From Weeksella massiliensis (GTDB lineage: Bacteria > Bacteroidota > Bacteroidia > Flavobacteriales > Weeksellaceae), in contig CCMH01000018.1 in assembly GCA_000751595.1 (NCBI GenBank), positions 1-64,000 of the forward strand: 64,000 nt of DNA, in the 5' to 3' direction. The position numbers and the translations under genes were made by a program. Positions 47,901 to 55,048 of the stretch are shown here, one piece after another (positions within the stretch are counted from its first letter, which is position 1; every line of letters starts with the position of its first letter). The notes below the pieces were generated by a model. That model did no database searches, was not told the origin of the DNA, and saw only the letters and a list, made by a program, of their open reading frames with translations.

Positions 47901-49273
47901 ACAATGAGGATGATAACTTCGCCAAATGCGGCACTCGTACGAATTTTCCGTGCAGATTCATATACCTCTTCATCCATTTCTGCCTGCGTAAGTCTTTGTG
48001 TGGATTTCCGCAAGCCCAAATGATGCATTGTCGCTTCAACAACAATCAGGGAACCATCTATTACCAATCCGAAATCAATAGCCCCCATACTCATCAGGTT
48101 GGCACTTACACCAAACAGCCGCATCATTCCCAACGCAAAAAGCATAGATAGCGGTATGGCTGAGGCTACAATCAGTCCTGCTCTGAAATTCCCCAGGAAT
48201 AGAATTAATACAAAAATAACAATCAGTGCGCCCTCAATGAGGTTCTTTTGAACCGTACTTATCGCTCTATCAACCAAATCCATTCTGTCTAAAAATGGTT
48301 CTATGACCACGTCTTCGGGTAGAGATTGTTGGATAACCGGTATTTTTTCTTTGATACTTTTTACAACTTCAGAGGTGTTTTCTCCCTTCAACATCATTAC
48401 AATCCCACCCACAGCATCTACTTCGCCATTATAGGTCAATGCTCCGTACCGGGTTGCGTGACCAAATTGTACTTCTGCCACATCTTTGATAAATACCGGA
48501 ACGCTACCTGTATTTTTAACGACGATATTTCCTACATCTTCCAATGAAGTAACCAGACCAATCCCGCGAATAAAGTAAGCATTGGGCTTCTTATCGATAT
48601 ATGCACCTCCGGTATTTTGGTTGTTGTTTTCGAGGGCGGTAAAAATATCGGAAATACTAACGTCCATTGCCTTGATGCGGTTTGGGTCGATAGAAACTTC
48701 GTACTGTTTAAGCAAACCACCGAAACTATTGACTTCTGCAATTCCCGGAGTACCGTAAAGTTGTCTGGCAACAATCCAGTCCTGCATTGTCCGCAAATCC
48801 ATTGCGGAATATTTGTCTTCACTGCCTTCTTTGGGATGAAGAATATATTGGTACACTTCGCCAAGACCTGTACTGACAGGAGCAAGTTCAGGTGTTCCAA
48901 TCCCGTCAGGTATCTGGTCTTGTGCTTCTTTCAGCTGTTGGCTTACTAACTGTCGTGCAAAATAAATATCGACATTATCTTGAAAGACAACGGTTACAAC
49001 AGATAATCCAAATCTTGAAACACTTCTTATCTCTTCTACTTTTGGAAGATTAACGATACTTTGCTCTACGGGAAATGTTACTAATTGTTCTACTTCTTGT
49101 CCTGCCAATGTAGGCGACAGGGTAATAATCTGAACCTGATTGTTTGTAATGTCAGGTTGGGCATCAATGGGGATTTGGTTGGCACTCCATACCCCCCAAA
49201 TGATGAGAAACAAGGTCATCAATCCTATAATGAACTTATTCTTTATAGAGAATTTTATAATACTATTTAACAC
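44915..49273 (-). CDS. czcA: CzcA-type RND metal efflux pump fused to CzcC/TolC-like channel
   Basis: A 1452-residue protein in two parts. Residues 1 to about 1035 are a heavy-metal RND pump (CzcA/CusA, 12 helices), with GAIDFGLVIDGSLIVVEA in the fourth helix region. A second signal-like helix (APVLFLFMFLGFSQNGKAQ) then opens a TolC-like outer-membrane factor with its repeated ENNPQLRSKNLDIQSAQSLS motif. The two are normally separate proteins, although such fusions occur in Bacteroidota. An in-frame GTG at 49273 gives the family-like start VLNSIIKFSIKNKF; a TTG at 49315 is possible. A processing site between the two parts may exist. Confidence 0.92.
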   Translation of the reverse strand: MLNSIIKFSIKNKFIIGLMTLFLIIWGVWSANQIPIDAQPDITNNQVQIITLSPTLAGQEVEQLVTFPVEQSIVNLPKVEEIRSVSRFGLSVVTVVFQDNVDIYFARQLVSQQLKEAQDQIPDGIGTPELAPVSTGLGEVYQYILHPKEGSEDKYSAMDLRTMQDWIVARQLYGTPGIAEVNSFGGLLKQYEVSIDPNRIKAMDVSISDIFTALENNNQNTGGAYIDKKPNAYFIRGIGLVTSLEDVGNIVVKNTGSVPVFIKDVAEVQFGHATRYGALTYNGEVDAVGGIVMMLKGENTSEVVKSIKEKIPVIQQSLPEDVVIEPFLDRMDLVDRAISTVQKNLIEGALIVIFVLILFLGNFRAGLIVASAIPLSMLFALGMMRLFGVSANLMSMGAIDFGLVIDGSLIVVEATMHHLGLRKSTQRLTQAEMDEEVYESARKIRTSAAFGEVIILIVYIPILTLVGIEGKMFTPMAQTVSFAILGALILSFTYIPMMSALCLSKKPITKKNFSDKMMDYLQGVYKPLLEKAIRMKYVVIAVAVGLFTISIFFFSRMGGEFLPKLGEGDFAFHCILPQGTSLSQSLETSMQASRIIKEFDEVRMVVGKTGAAEVPTDPMPPEATDLMIILKPQDEWKTKKSYDELSNEMMEKLEVIPGVFFEANQPIQMRFNELMTGIRQDVAVKIFGEDLDSLLVYANKANAIIQTVEGATAPQVERVAGLPQINIEYDRTRIANYGLNVQEINDIVSTAFAGKSAGVIYENERRFDLVVRLDEAHRSSIEDVSNLFIPLPNGDQIPLSQVANIDYKLGPAQISREGGKRRIYVGFNVQGRDVASVVNEIQDKLAEQIKLPTGYYFTYGGQFENLQKATDRLLIAVPIALLLIFILLYFTFHSFKEAVLVYTAIPMSAIGGVFALLLRDMPFSISAGVGFIALFGVAVLNGIVLIATFNRLEKEGWNEIVPRIIEGAKTRLRPVLMTASVASLGFLPMALSTSAGAEVQKPLATVVIGGLISATALTLFVLPLLYLVFMRNQKPPKNNKTKAIAPVLFLFMFLGFSQNGKAQTPINVDKAIEIAMENNPQLRSKNLDIQSAQSLSKTAYELPKTDVNFQYGNTDGFEYNDGFQISQTIPFPTLFGAKKNLVKEQVKGQEWSKALTENELKKQVRTYYYQLEYLEHNASVLKYLDTIYADFIRVAELRYKTGDIGKLDVNTATTKKGEISLLYQQNEVLRQNAYQNLKNLMQTQEDFTIEPQPDYTPLLLSSFIDSSAVANHPSIQLLYQEAKIAEQNKKLERANSLPDFTFGYNNISLIGMHSKNGVEQFYGKGQRFSFVDLGITIPIFTTTKAKIRSLDYKKQSLELNAQWQEQQLKTELANALKQYEQYVAQFTYFKEQALPNADEIINAAKLGYSTGDISYVEYLFALQTTADIQLNYLNSIQQINEAVTLIHSLISK

Positions 49274-49405
49274 TTCTATTGTGATTAATGATGAATAATT
49301 AATGATAAATTGCAATGATTATGAATACGAGAAATACGAAGTATGACCCAAAACATTCAGCTTGTTGCTGTACGCAAAAAGCTATAATCATTAAAACATT
49401 AAAAA

Positions 49406-49744
49406 TTATGCATTAATCTTTGGCGGTTGCCAAATTCCCCCCAGATAGTGGGATATAAAGGTACATTTATAATAAACTTTAGGCTTAGAAAGGTCAAAAG
49501 TCTTCGCCTTAACTAAGCTGTATACATTCCATTGAAGCACTATACCTGAAACTATTCCACAACAACCGCATAAACAAAATGGACTGCACATATCAGTTGT
49601 TTCCTGATGGTCGTGGCTTCCTTGATGGGTTAATTCTTCCGAATGGTTATGGTTTTGAAAGTTGTCCTTTTCATACATATCGGTACACGGCATTAAAAAT
49701 ACCGTCATCATATAAATTGCCAATATGGAGTAAAAGACTTTCAT
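49406..49744 (-). CDS. Small Cys/His-rich exported protein (DUF6660-like)
   Basis: A 112-residue protein starting MKVFYSILAIYMMTVFLMPC, an export signal, then a His-rich stretch (NHNHSEELTHQGSHDHQE) and a Cys cluster CSPFCLCGCCG. It resembles the DUF6660 proteins I know from Bacteroidota metal-resistance loci. The residues suit periplasmic metal binding. It is the first gene of the efflux operon and is separated from czcA by 132 bp without another gene. An upstream in-frame start at 49789 would run through the operator, so 49744 is preferred. Confidence 0.75.
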   Translation of the reverse strand: MKVFYSILAIYMMTVFLMPCTDMYEKDNFQNHNHSEELTHQGSHDHQETTDMCSPFCLCGCCGIVSGIVLQWNVYSLVKAKTFDLSKPKVYYKCTFISHYLGGIWQPPKINA

Positions 49745-49753
49745 ATTCTTTTG

Positions 49754-49761
49754 CAAAGTTA
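49754..49761 (-). promoter_or_regulatory. -7 promoter element of metal-efflux operon
   Basis: Reads TAACTTTG on the minus strand, 10 bp before the first gene's ATG. The operator 49774-49788 begins 12 bp upstream, where the -33 contact would be. Confidence 0.7.
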
Positions 49762-49771
49762 GTAAAAAAGT

Positions 49772-49790
49772 AATGCAATGGCATTGCATT
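49772..49790. promoter_or_regulatory. Fur-family operator candidate (9-1-9 palindrome)
   Basis: AATGCAATGGCATTGCATT is a perfect 9-1-9 inverted repeat with the 7-1-7 core TGCAATG-G-CATTGCA, the layout of Fur, Zur and PerR boxes. It lies at the promoter of the efflux operon. It matches the box at 43192-43206. Confidence 0.75.
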
Positions 49791-49792
49791 GT

Positions 49793-51052
49793 TTATTGCA
49801 ATCGTCTCTTTTTCTTCTTCATCCGTTTAGCAAATGTTTCTTCTTTATAATCCACGCCTTGTGCATCAGGTAAAAGGCTGAATAATCCTATATCGAAATT
49901 CTGAGAATGTTCCTGTGGGATAAACTCAAAAAGGTCTTTCGTTGGTTGGTTGTCTATTGTATTCGTTTTGGAAAGAGGGTTATCCTGTGTTTTCAGTTCG
50001 GGTTTGTTGCCGTTGTTCCACCAATCGTTAAAAACATTTGCAGACAGGTTTCTGTCTAACTGTGAACCATTCCATACACTACGGCTCTCGTGGTCAATGA
50101 AAGTTACTCCGTAAATCCGTCCGTTGTCGTTTCTGCGAACAATCGTATTAATACCGTGTTCGGTCAATTGTTTTCTAAATTCTATTTCGTTGCTTGTCGT
50201 GTGCATAGCCAATTCAACAGTATTCTTTAAAACTGACCTTACAGGATTGGTTTTCATTTTCTCTTTTGACTGTTCAAAATGCTTTTGTAGTTGTGCAACT
50301 CCTGCGTCTTTTCCGAAAAGCGATGCCTTAAACGGATTGCTTGCCTTGTTTCCGTTTTCGTCCACTGCCACATAGACCAATCCGTTTACCGGCTGACCGT
50401 TCCGCTCGCCTTTGACTTCTTCCGCTGTGATGTTGAACAGCGACAATAAAGCATTATAGCTTCCCATAGTCGGAAAGCTGTAATACTTCGGCAAATGCCG
50501 TACTACCGAAGCAATCTGACTTTTGATGTCGCCTTTGTGGTAATCCACAGGTTTGAAAACTTTGTTGGCTTGTTTCTGCTCCTGCTCGGTTGCTTTGTGC
50601 AGGTTGTATTTCGTTTCAAAATCCCGACAGATTGCCATTGAACGTGGGTGGTCGTAATCATCGGGGATTTTCTTACCGTCAATGCCTACACAGGTCGAAA
50701 CGATATGGATATGCATTCGGTCAATGTCCGTATGTTTGAAAACAATATAAGGCTGATTTCCGTAGCCCATACGTTCCATATATTCCTGTGCCATTTCCGT
50801 AAACTGCTCATCGCTTACCTCGTCTTTCGGGTCTGGGTTCAATGAAATATGCCGTACCGTTTTTTCTGTTTTGATGTTTGCAGACAAATACGGCTCAAAA
50901 CATTTATTGAAATACGCTACGGAATACCTGCCGTCCATTGTGTCGGGTATTTTGTTCAGCAACAAAACCGCTCCGTTTTCCCTGTCCACTTTCTGCTGAT
51001 TGTACAAAATCGCTCCGTACATATTGCTTCCCTTTCCGATTTTTGCAATCAT
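49793..51052 (-). CDS. Relaxase/mobilization nuclease
   Basis: A 419-residue relaxase that should nick the element's transfer origin and lead the strand into a recipient. It starts MIAKIGKGSNMYGAILYNQQKV, typical of Bacteroidota MobB/BmgA relaxases. The catalytic His cluster is FKHTDIDRMHIHIVSTCV (about 110-127). An upstream in-frame ATG at 51085 lies inside the preceding gene. It follows the MobA-like gene by 4 bp and ends 2 bp before the metal-island operator. Confidence 0.9.
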   Translation of the reverse strand: MIAKIGKGSNMYGAILYNQQKVDRENGAVLLLNKIPDTMDGRYSVAYFNKCFEPYLSANIKTEKTVRHISLNPDPKDEVSDEQFTEMAQEYMERMGYGNQPYIVFKHTDIDRMHIHIVSTCVGIDGKKIPDDYDHPRSMAICRDFETKYNLHKATEQEQKQANKVFKPVDYHKGDIKSQIASVVRHLPKYYSFPTMGSYNALLSLFNITAEEVKGERNGQPVNGLVYVAVDENGNKASNPFKASLFGKDAGVAQLQKHFEQSKEKMKTNPVRSVLKNTVELAMHTTSNEIEFRKQLTEHGINTIVRRNDNGRIYGVTFIDHESRSVWNGSQLDRNLSANVFNDWWNNGNKPELKTQDNPLSKTNTIDNQPTKDLFEFIPQEHSQNFDIGLFSLLPDAQGVDYKEETFAKRMKKKKRRLQ

Positions 51053-51056
51053 AATT

Positions 51057-51491
51057 TTACTCTTTATGTAGATATTGCTTTTCAAATCTGTCGGTAAGAA
51101 TTAAAACCTTTAGCAACAGTTCTTTCATTTTTGCGGTCTGTTTTTCCAATTTATAGAGATATGCAGATGCTTTTTTCTCCGAAAAATTGGCGTTCAATAG
51201 CCTTACAATCTGATTGTAATTGGTTGCTATTCCTCGAAACTGACTGAAAAATTTGGTCAGTCCTGCGTGGTATTCTACCGCATTCATATCAATTTTTACG
51301 GTCTTTACGGTCTTTTGAAAGATGCAAGCCGTAATGAAATGTGCCTTTACACTTATCCCCGATTGGTCAAAGAGGGCAAGGAACTTGGCGTTTTCCTCTG
51401 CATTCAGGTTAATAGAATACCGATGTACGGCAGGGTCATTCTTCGGTTTTCTCCCTGTTTTCCTAATTTGTTTACTGTTCTTTTCTTCCAT
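51057..51491 (-). CDS. MobA-like relaxosome accessory protein
   Basis: A 144-residue basic protein with a ribbon-helix-helix-like N terminus (TGRKPKNDPAVHRYSINLNAEENAKF) and a helical C terminus (LTKFFSQFRGIATNYNQIVRLLN). It fits the mobilization proteins that bind oriT beside the relaxase in Bacteroidota elements. The start at 51491 is the first ATG with family-like sequence; an upstream frame is open but unlike it. Confidence 0.85.
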   Translation of the reverse strand: MEEKNSKQIRKTGRKPKNDPAVHRYSINLNAEENAKFLALFDQSGISVKAHFITACIFQKTVKTVKIDMNAVEYHAGLTKFFSQFRGIATNYNQIVRLLNANFSEKKASAYLYKLEKQTAKMKELLLKVLILTDRFEKQYLHKE

Positions 51492-52038
51492 AATAAATCC
51501 ATTTCTAATGTTAAACAAAACTGCGACTTCGGAGCGGTTTTCAGCTCCCTGCAAGGGCAAGTGCTTTTGAGTGCCGAAATTCATTTCGAGTACCTCAAAA
51601 GATAACTTGCTCTGAACAGGAGTTCAGAAAAATCCGTTTTGCAAACGGATTGGAGTTAGCCGAAAAAATCAACTGCCCCGATTACAAAGTTCGATAAGAC
51701 TATTTGAAAAACAACGACTTACGATTACGCCAAATAAAGCCTTTGAACGCCAAATACTGCCACCCTTATGGGGGCAGGAATTGCTTTTATTTCCTTTGTA
51801 ACTAATTAACTGGCTGATTGGTTATATCCTTAATTAAGTAAATGAATGGCAAAAAAATCGACAGCAAATCTGCGTGATTGAATGCGGACTAATTGCTATT
51901 TTTTGAGTTAATGAACTAGCCAGTTAAGTGTATGCAGGTACATAGGTAAATAGTTGGCTACATAGATACAACAGTATATAGAACTAACTATTCAGCTAAC
52001 CAGATAGCTAATTGGATATAATATTAAAAATAAGAGAT
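51492..52038. other. Non-coding mob upstream region with hairpins; candidate oriT
   Basis: 547 bp between the divergent MobA-like and DUF3408 genes, no gene seen. It holds three strong hairpins: CTGAAC-4-GTTCAG (51612-51627), AATCCGTTT-3-AAACGGATT (51631-51651) and CTGCC-A-CCC-4-GGG-GGCAG (51757-51777). Repetitive AACTGGCT/AGCCAGTT-type words follow (51800-52010). Such hairpins next to mob genes are typical of a transfer origin. The nick site cannot be placed. Confidence 0.5.
51749..51763 (+). repeat. 15-bp direct repeat, copy 1
   Basis: GCCAAATACTGCCAC, identical to 52969-52983. The two copies flank the DUF3408 gene; copy 1 enters the strongest hairpin of the oriT candidate region. Confidence 0.6.
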
Positions 52039-52539
52039 ATGATACACGAAGAAAACAAAAATCATCAACCCGAAAAAGAAGATTTCTCTATTGAAAATTT
52101 CCTAACTGATGAAAAGAAACAACCTTTGATGAAACAACAAGGAATAACACATCGGGAAGACTTTGCAAAACCCGAAGTTGACGAGGAAGCTATTATGCGT
52201 GTAATGGCAGGAGAAGAACCCGAGGAAATAGCAACAGAAACGGAACATTCAAAGCCATTGGTCAACAATTCTAAAAAAGGCACTTCTAAAACCAAAAAAC
52301 TGACCAAAGAGGATTACTGCGGACAGTTCTTTAAAATTCCGAACAGTACTGCAAGTAGGGGTAAATCAGTCTATGTACGGCAGGAACACCACGAAACATT
52401 TAACAGGCTTACCAACATTATAGGAATTGACAAACTGACGATTTATGCGTATCTGGACAACATTATCGAGTACCACTTTCAGGAGTTCGGAGAACTGATT
52501 AAGGAAATCTATAACGATAAGCACAAGCCATTGTTTTGA
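52039..52539 (+). CDS. DUF3408 protein (conjugative element family)
   Basis: A 166-residue protein: an acidic, disordered N-terminal half (to about 85) and a conserved DUF3408 domain (about 95-160, DYCGQFFKIPNSTASRGKSVYVRQEHHE). The family is found in Bacteroidota conjugative and mobilizable elements and is suspected to work in DNA processing for transfer. The ATG at 52039 is preferred over a TTG 27 bp upstream. Confidence 0.8.
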   Translation: MIHEENKNHQPEKEDFSIENFLTDEKKQPLMKQQGITHREDFAKPEVDEEAIMRVMAGEEPEEIATETEHSKPLVNNSKKGTSKTKKLTKEDYCGQFFKIPNSTASRGKSVYVRQEHHETFNRLTNIIGIDKLTIYAYLDNIIEYHFQEFGELIKEIYNDKHKPLF

Positions 52540-52626
52540 TAACTGCCCATTGATAAGGATGCGTAATTCCCTCTCAAAAATTATTTTCAAAACAAAAAAA
52601 CAGAAAAAAAAGAAAGCCATTTTAAC

Positions 52627-52770
52627 AAGGCGGACAGGGGAAAAACCAAAAGGAAACGGAATAAGTCCCGAAGGGTGGCAGGGCAATCACACAACAACTC
52701 TGCGAAGCCACCTTTTGCCCTGCCATTATGCCGTAAGCTTTTGGTTGGGTGGTGCGGTGGCTGTCCGCTT
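52627..52770. repeat. Long imperfect inverted repeat, non-coding
   Basis: The arm starting AAGGCGGACAG (52627) pairs with CTGTCCGCTT (52761-52770), and the inner stem TGGCAGGGCAA pairs with TTGCCCTGCCA (52715-52725). Words of the first arm recur inverted at 62107-62145 in the second mobile element. The region 52540-53044 is otherwise without a gene I can support; a 117-codon frame across the repeat is best explained by the repeat itself. Confidence 0.6.
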
Positions 52771-52968
52771 TATCTTTGCGACCTTTTTATTCTTTTTTAA
52801 TCCATTCCAATCAAAGAAAGGGTACAAAAAACACGTAAGGGGTAAGGATAGGATGTTTTTGGTATGCTTTCCTTTATCCGTAGAAAACTCTTTAAATCCG
52901 TGAGGGCTTTGCGAGGAAAAGTTAAAGTGTTTTAAGGATTACTTTCCATTCCTATTGTGCCAATATAA

Positions 52969-52983
52969 GCCAAATACTGCCAC
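52969..52983 (+). repeat. 15-bp direct repeat, copy 2
   Basis: GCCAAATACTGCCAC, identical to 51749-51763, in the leader of the following small gene. Confidence 0.6.
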
Positions 52984-53044
52984 AAAAAGCCAAATGAAAA
53001 TAATACATTCTCTTGTGTTCTATATTGGGAAAAATTTTGAACCT

Positions 53045-53425
53045 ATGGCACAAAAAGTAAATACCAACAAAGAGCGTAAAGAAAACGAGCTATCCGAGAA
53101 AAAAAAGAATGCTCCTTTTATGCAGGTCGATAAGCATAGCGACCCGATTTCCAATTTTATTACCAACTTTAAACGTCAATTCAAAGATACAAAGGGTTTA
53201 GGTCTGGGCAGGTTGTTCGGTGGCAAGCGTGTTGAACAACAAAAACAGACTACCGAACCTGAAAGCGTAATAGGTGCAACAAAAACGGTTATGCGTTCGG
53301 ATTTCAAAAACGATGGAAAAAGTCAGACTGTACAAACCAACAAAAAACCAGCTTTGAGAATGGACAATACAATCAAATCACAACAAACTCGTCCGAAAAA
53401 TAATAAACCAAAATTGGGAATGTAA
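53045..53425 (+). CDS. Element protein of unknown function
   Basis: A 126-residue hydrophilic, basic protein starting MAQKVNTNKERKENEL, with a middle segment ISNFITNFKRQFKDTKGLGLGRLFGG and a low-complexity Lys/Gln/Thr tail. An in-frame upstream start at 52955 is less likely. No domain is recognised. It lies between DUF3408 and the HTH genes, a common place for small accessory proteins in these elements. Confidence 0.6.
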   Translation: MAQKVNTNKERKENELSEKKKNAPFMQVDKHSDPISNFITNFKRQFKDTKGLGLGRLFGGKRVEQQKQTTEPESVIGATKTVMRSDFKNDGKSQTVQTNKKPALRMDNTIKSQQTRPKNNKPKLGM

Positions 53426-53524
53426 TACCGTATTTGGCAACTGTACGCCAAACGCTACCTCTGACTGCAACATTGAGAAATCTTATATGAATTGCTTTTA
53501 TTTTCGAGGTATAAATGACATGAT

Positions 53525-53821
53525 ATGGAAATAACGGTTTTGGACATTCAGATTTTAAAGGCATTGCATAGGGAAGTAAAGGAAGTTTCCAATTTGATAG
53601 CGGAAATGACTGCACCCTACAAAGCACTGCAACAGGCAACAAAATGGCTCGACCAACAGGAAGCCTGCCAACTGCTCAACATCAGTAAACGAACTTTGCA
53701 GACGTACAGGGCAAAAGGTATTCTTGGGGCAACGCAAATCAATCGGAAAACATATTTCAGATTATCCGAAGTGGAATTACTGCTGCAGGGAGAGCGACCA
53801 TTAAAAAAGCAAAAGAAATGA
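53525..53821 (+). CDS. Helix-turn-helix protein (excisionase-like)
   Basis: A 98-residue protein with a C-terminal MerR/excisionase-like HTH (HTH_17): WLDQQEACQLLNISKRTLQTYRAKGIL (about 40-66), then a wing RKTYFRLSEVELLL. The N-terminal part is helical. In these elements such pairs control or serve integration and excision. It overlaps the next gene by 4 bp and is a paralogue of it. Confidence 0.82.
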   Translation: MEITVLDIQILKALHREVKEVSNLIAEMTAPYKALQQATKWLDQQEACQLLNISKRTLQTYRAKGILGATQINRKTYFRLSEVELLLQGERPLKKQKK

Positions 53822-54099
53822 AACAGATTGGAAATTCAAACGAAGATATGCTTGCCTTGCTCGAAGCTGTGGTAGGCATCAAAAATGAACTGCTGTATAT
53901 CAGGGAATATTTTCATCCACTCTTAAAAGGAGAAATCTACCTGTCAGGCGAACAGGTTTGCGAGATGTTGCATATCAGCAAACGGACATTGCAACAGTAC
54001 AGGGATGACGGACTGATACCTTTTATCAAGCTCGAACGAAAAATATTGTTACGTGAAAGCGATATTATCAAGGTATTGGAAGACAACTATCAGCGTTAA
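53818..54099 (+). CDS. Helix-turn-helix protein (excisionase-like), paralogue
   Basis: A 93-residue protein with the same HTH_17 plan as its neighbour: GEQVCEMLHISKRTLQQYRDDGLIPFIKLE (about 42-71). The start overlaps the preceding stop (ATGA). The tandem pair probably arose by duplication. It ends before a strong hairpin. Confidence 0.82.
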   Translation: MKQIGNSNEDMLALLEAVVGIKNELLYIREYFHPLLKGEIYLSGEQVCEMLHISKRTLQQYRDDGLIPFIKLERKILLRESDIIKVLEDNYQR

Positions 54100-54134
54100 C
54101 CAACTATCTGAAACTGTAACCGGGAGGTCAATTA

Positions 54135-54172
54135 AAGAAACAGCCACTGCTTTAAGCGGCGGGCTGTTTCTT
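54135..54172. terminator. Hairpin terminator between convergent genes
   Basis: AAGAAACAGCC pairs with GGCTGTTTCTT around a 16-bp GC-containing loop, between the HTH pair and the leftward GIY-YIG gene. Confidence 0.75.
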
Positions 54173-54174
54173 GC

Positions 54175-54966
54175 CTAATACCCTGTAGTTGTGGGTATTT
54201 TTTCAAAATAACGAATTGGATTTGCCATTCCTCTAATTTTAGGAACTTCTTTATTCATATATATATCAAGAATTTCTTTTGAAGTAACTTCTGAACCTTC
54301 AAATCCCCATCTTTTGACACCTCTATTTTCAATATCTTGAACCCATTTTTCAGGCTTAAATATCGCTCTTATTACACCTTTATATTCAGCTAAAACGAAA
54401 TCTGAATTTTCTGCTCTGTCTTTGTCTAATACCCACCAACCTCTGGTTGCTTCATAAATATTTGGTCTGTCATAAATAGGGTTCTCACTTTTCTTTTTTC
54501 GTTTATTATCGTATGTTTTGTTTATATTGATTACTAAAACGTTATGTTTAATATCTTCTTTTTTCAATACTTCACAATTGTAAAGTATTTCACACTCATT
54601 AACAGTTTTAATCCCTTGATTAAATGAATAATGTCCTGCAACGATATTTGAAATTTTCGCAACCTCTACAAAATCCTTAAAAGTTAAAAAATCAATTAAA
54701 ACAGCTTCAACTATTAGTGCTTCATTTTCTTCTAATCCGTGTCGCACTATAAAATGTTTTACTTTTAGATCTTCTTGTTTTATGGCTCTTATAATCTTTA
54801 ATTTTTCAGTTCCGACTGGGTTGAATATCGCTTCATTAATATGTGAAAAAACACGATTTCCATACCCTTTTCCAACATAGAATATTTTATTATCTCTTGG
54901 GTCTATTAAAATATAAACATAAGATTTTAATTCTTCTTGTGTCTTTTGTGAAAATTGTTCAATCAT
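54175..54966 (-). CDS. GIY-YIG nuclease-domain protein
   Basis: A 263-residue protein starting MIEQFSQKTQEELKSYVYILIDPRDNKIFYVGKG, with the LEM-3-like GIY-YIG pattern (YVYILI, then FYVGKG at about 27-32, and the catalytic-type Arg in YGNRVFSHI). A second part (about 110-263) has a conserved WWVLDKDRAEN. The frame is open upstream into the integrase gene, but this ATG is preferred. It has no clear job in mobility; cargo or anti-DNA defence are guesses. Base composition is AT-richer than the mob genes, as if separately acquired. Confidence 0.8.
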   Translation of the reverse strand: MIEQFSQKTQEELKSYVYILIDPRDNKIFYVGKGYGNRVFSHINEAIFNPVGTEKLKIIRAIKQEDLKVKHFIVRHGLEENEALIVEAVLIDFLTFKDFVEVAKISNIVAGHYSFNQGIKTVNECEILYNCEVLKKEDIKHNVLVININKTYDNKRKKKSENPIYDRPNIYEATRGWWVLDKDRAENSDFVLAEYKGVIRAIFKPEKWVQDIENRGVKRWGFEGSEVTSKEILDIYMNKEVPKIRGMANPIRYFEKIPTTTGY

Positions 54967-54997
54967 AATTTGTTGTTTTATTGACTTCAAAAATACA

Positions 54998-55028
54998 AAA
55001 AGCCAATGCAAAAAACTGCATTGGCTTT
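54998..55028 (-). terminator. Integrase terminator
   Basis: AAAGCCAATGCA pairs with TGCATTGGCTTT, with a poly-A/T neighbourhood, 20 bp after the integrase stop and ahead of the GIY-YIG gene. Confidence 0.75.
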
Positions 55029-55048
55029 CTTTAATCGCTTTACAGGTT

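Noticed and set aside
49300-49330. Third Fur-type box upstream of czcA (TGCAATGATTATGAA)
   Set aside because: Only one half-site is good; the other half matches 3 of 7 bases and no TAnnTTTG box follows.
52550-52903. 117-codon frame in the first element
   Set aside because: It lies across the long inverted repeat. Its similarity to a frame upstream of ssb in the second element follows from the shared repeat DNA.
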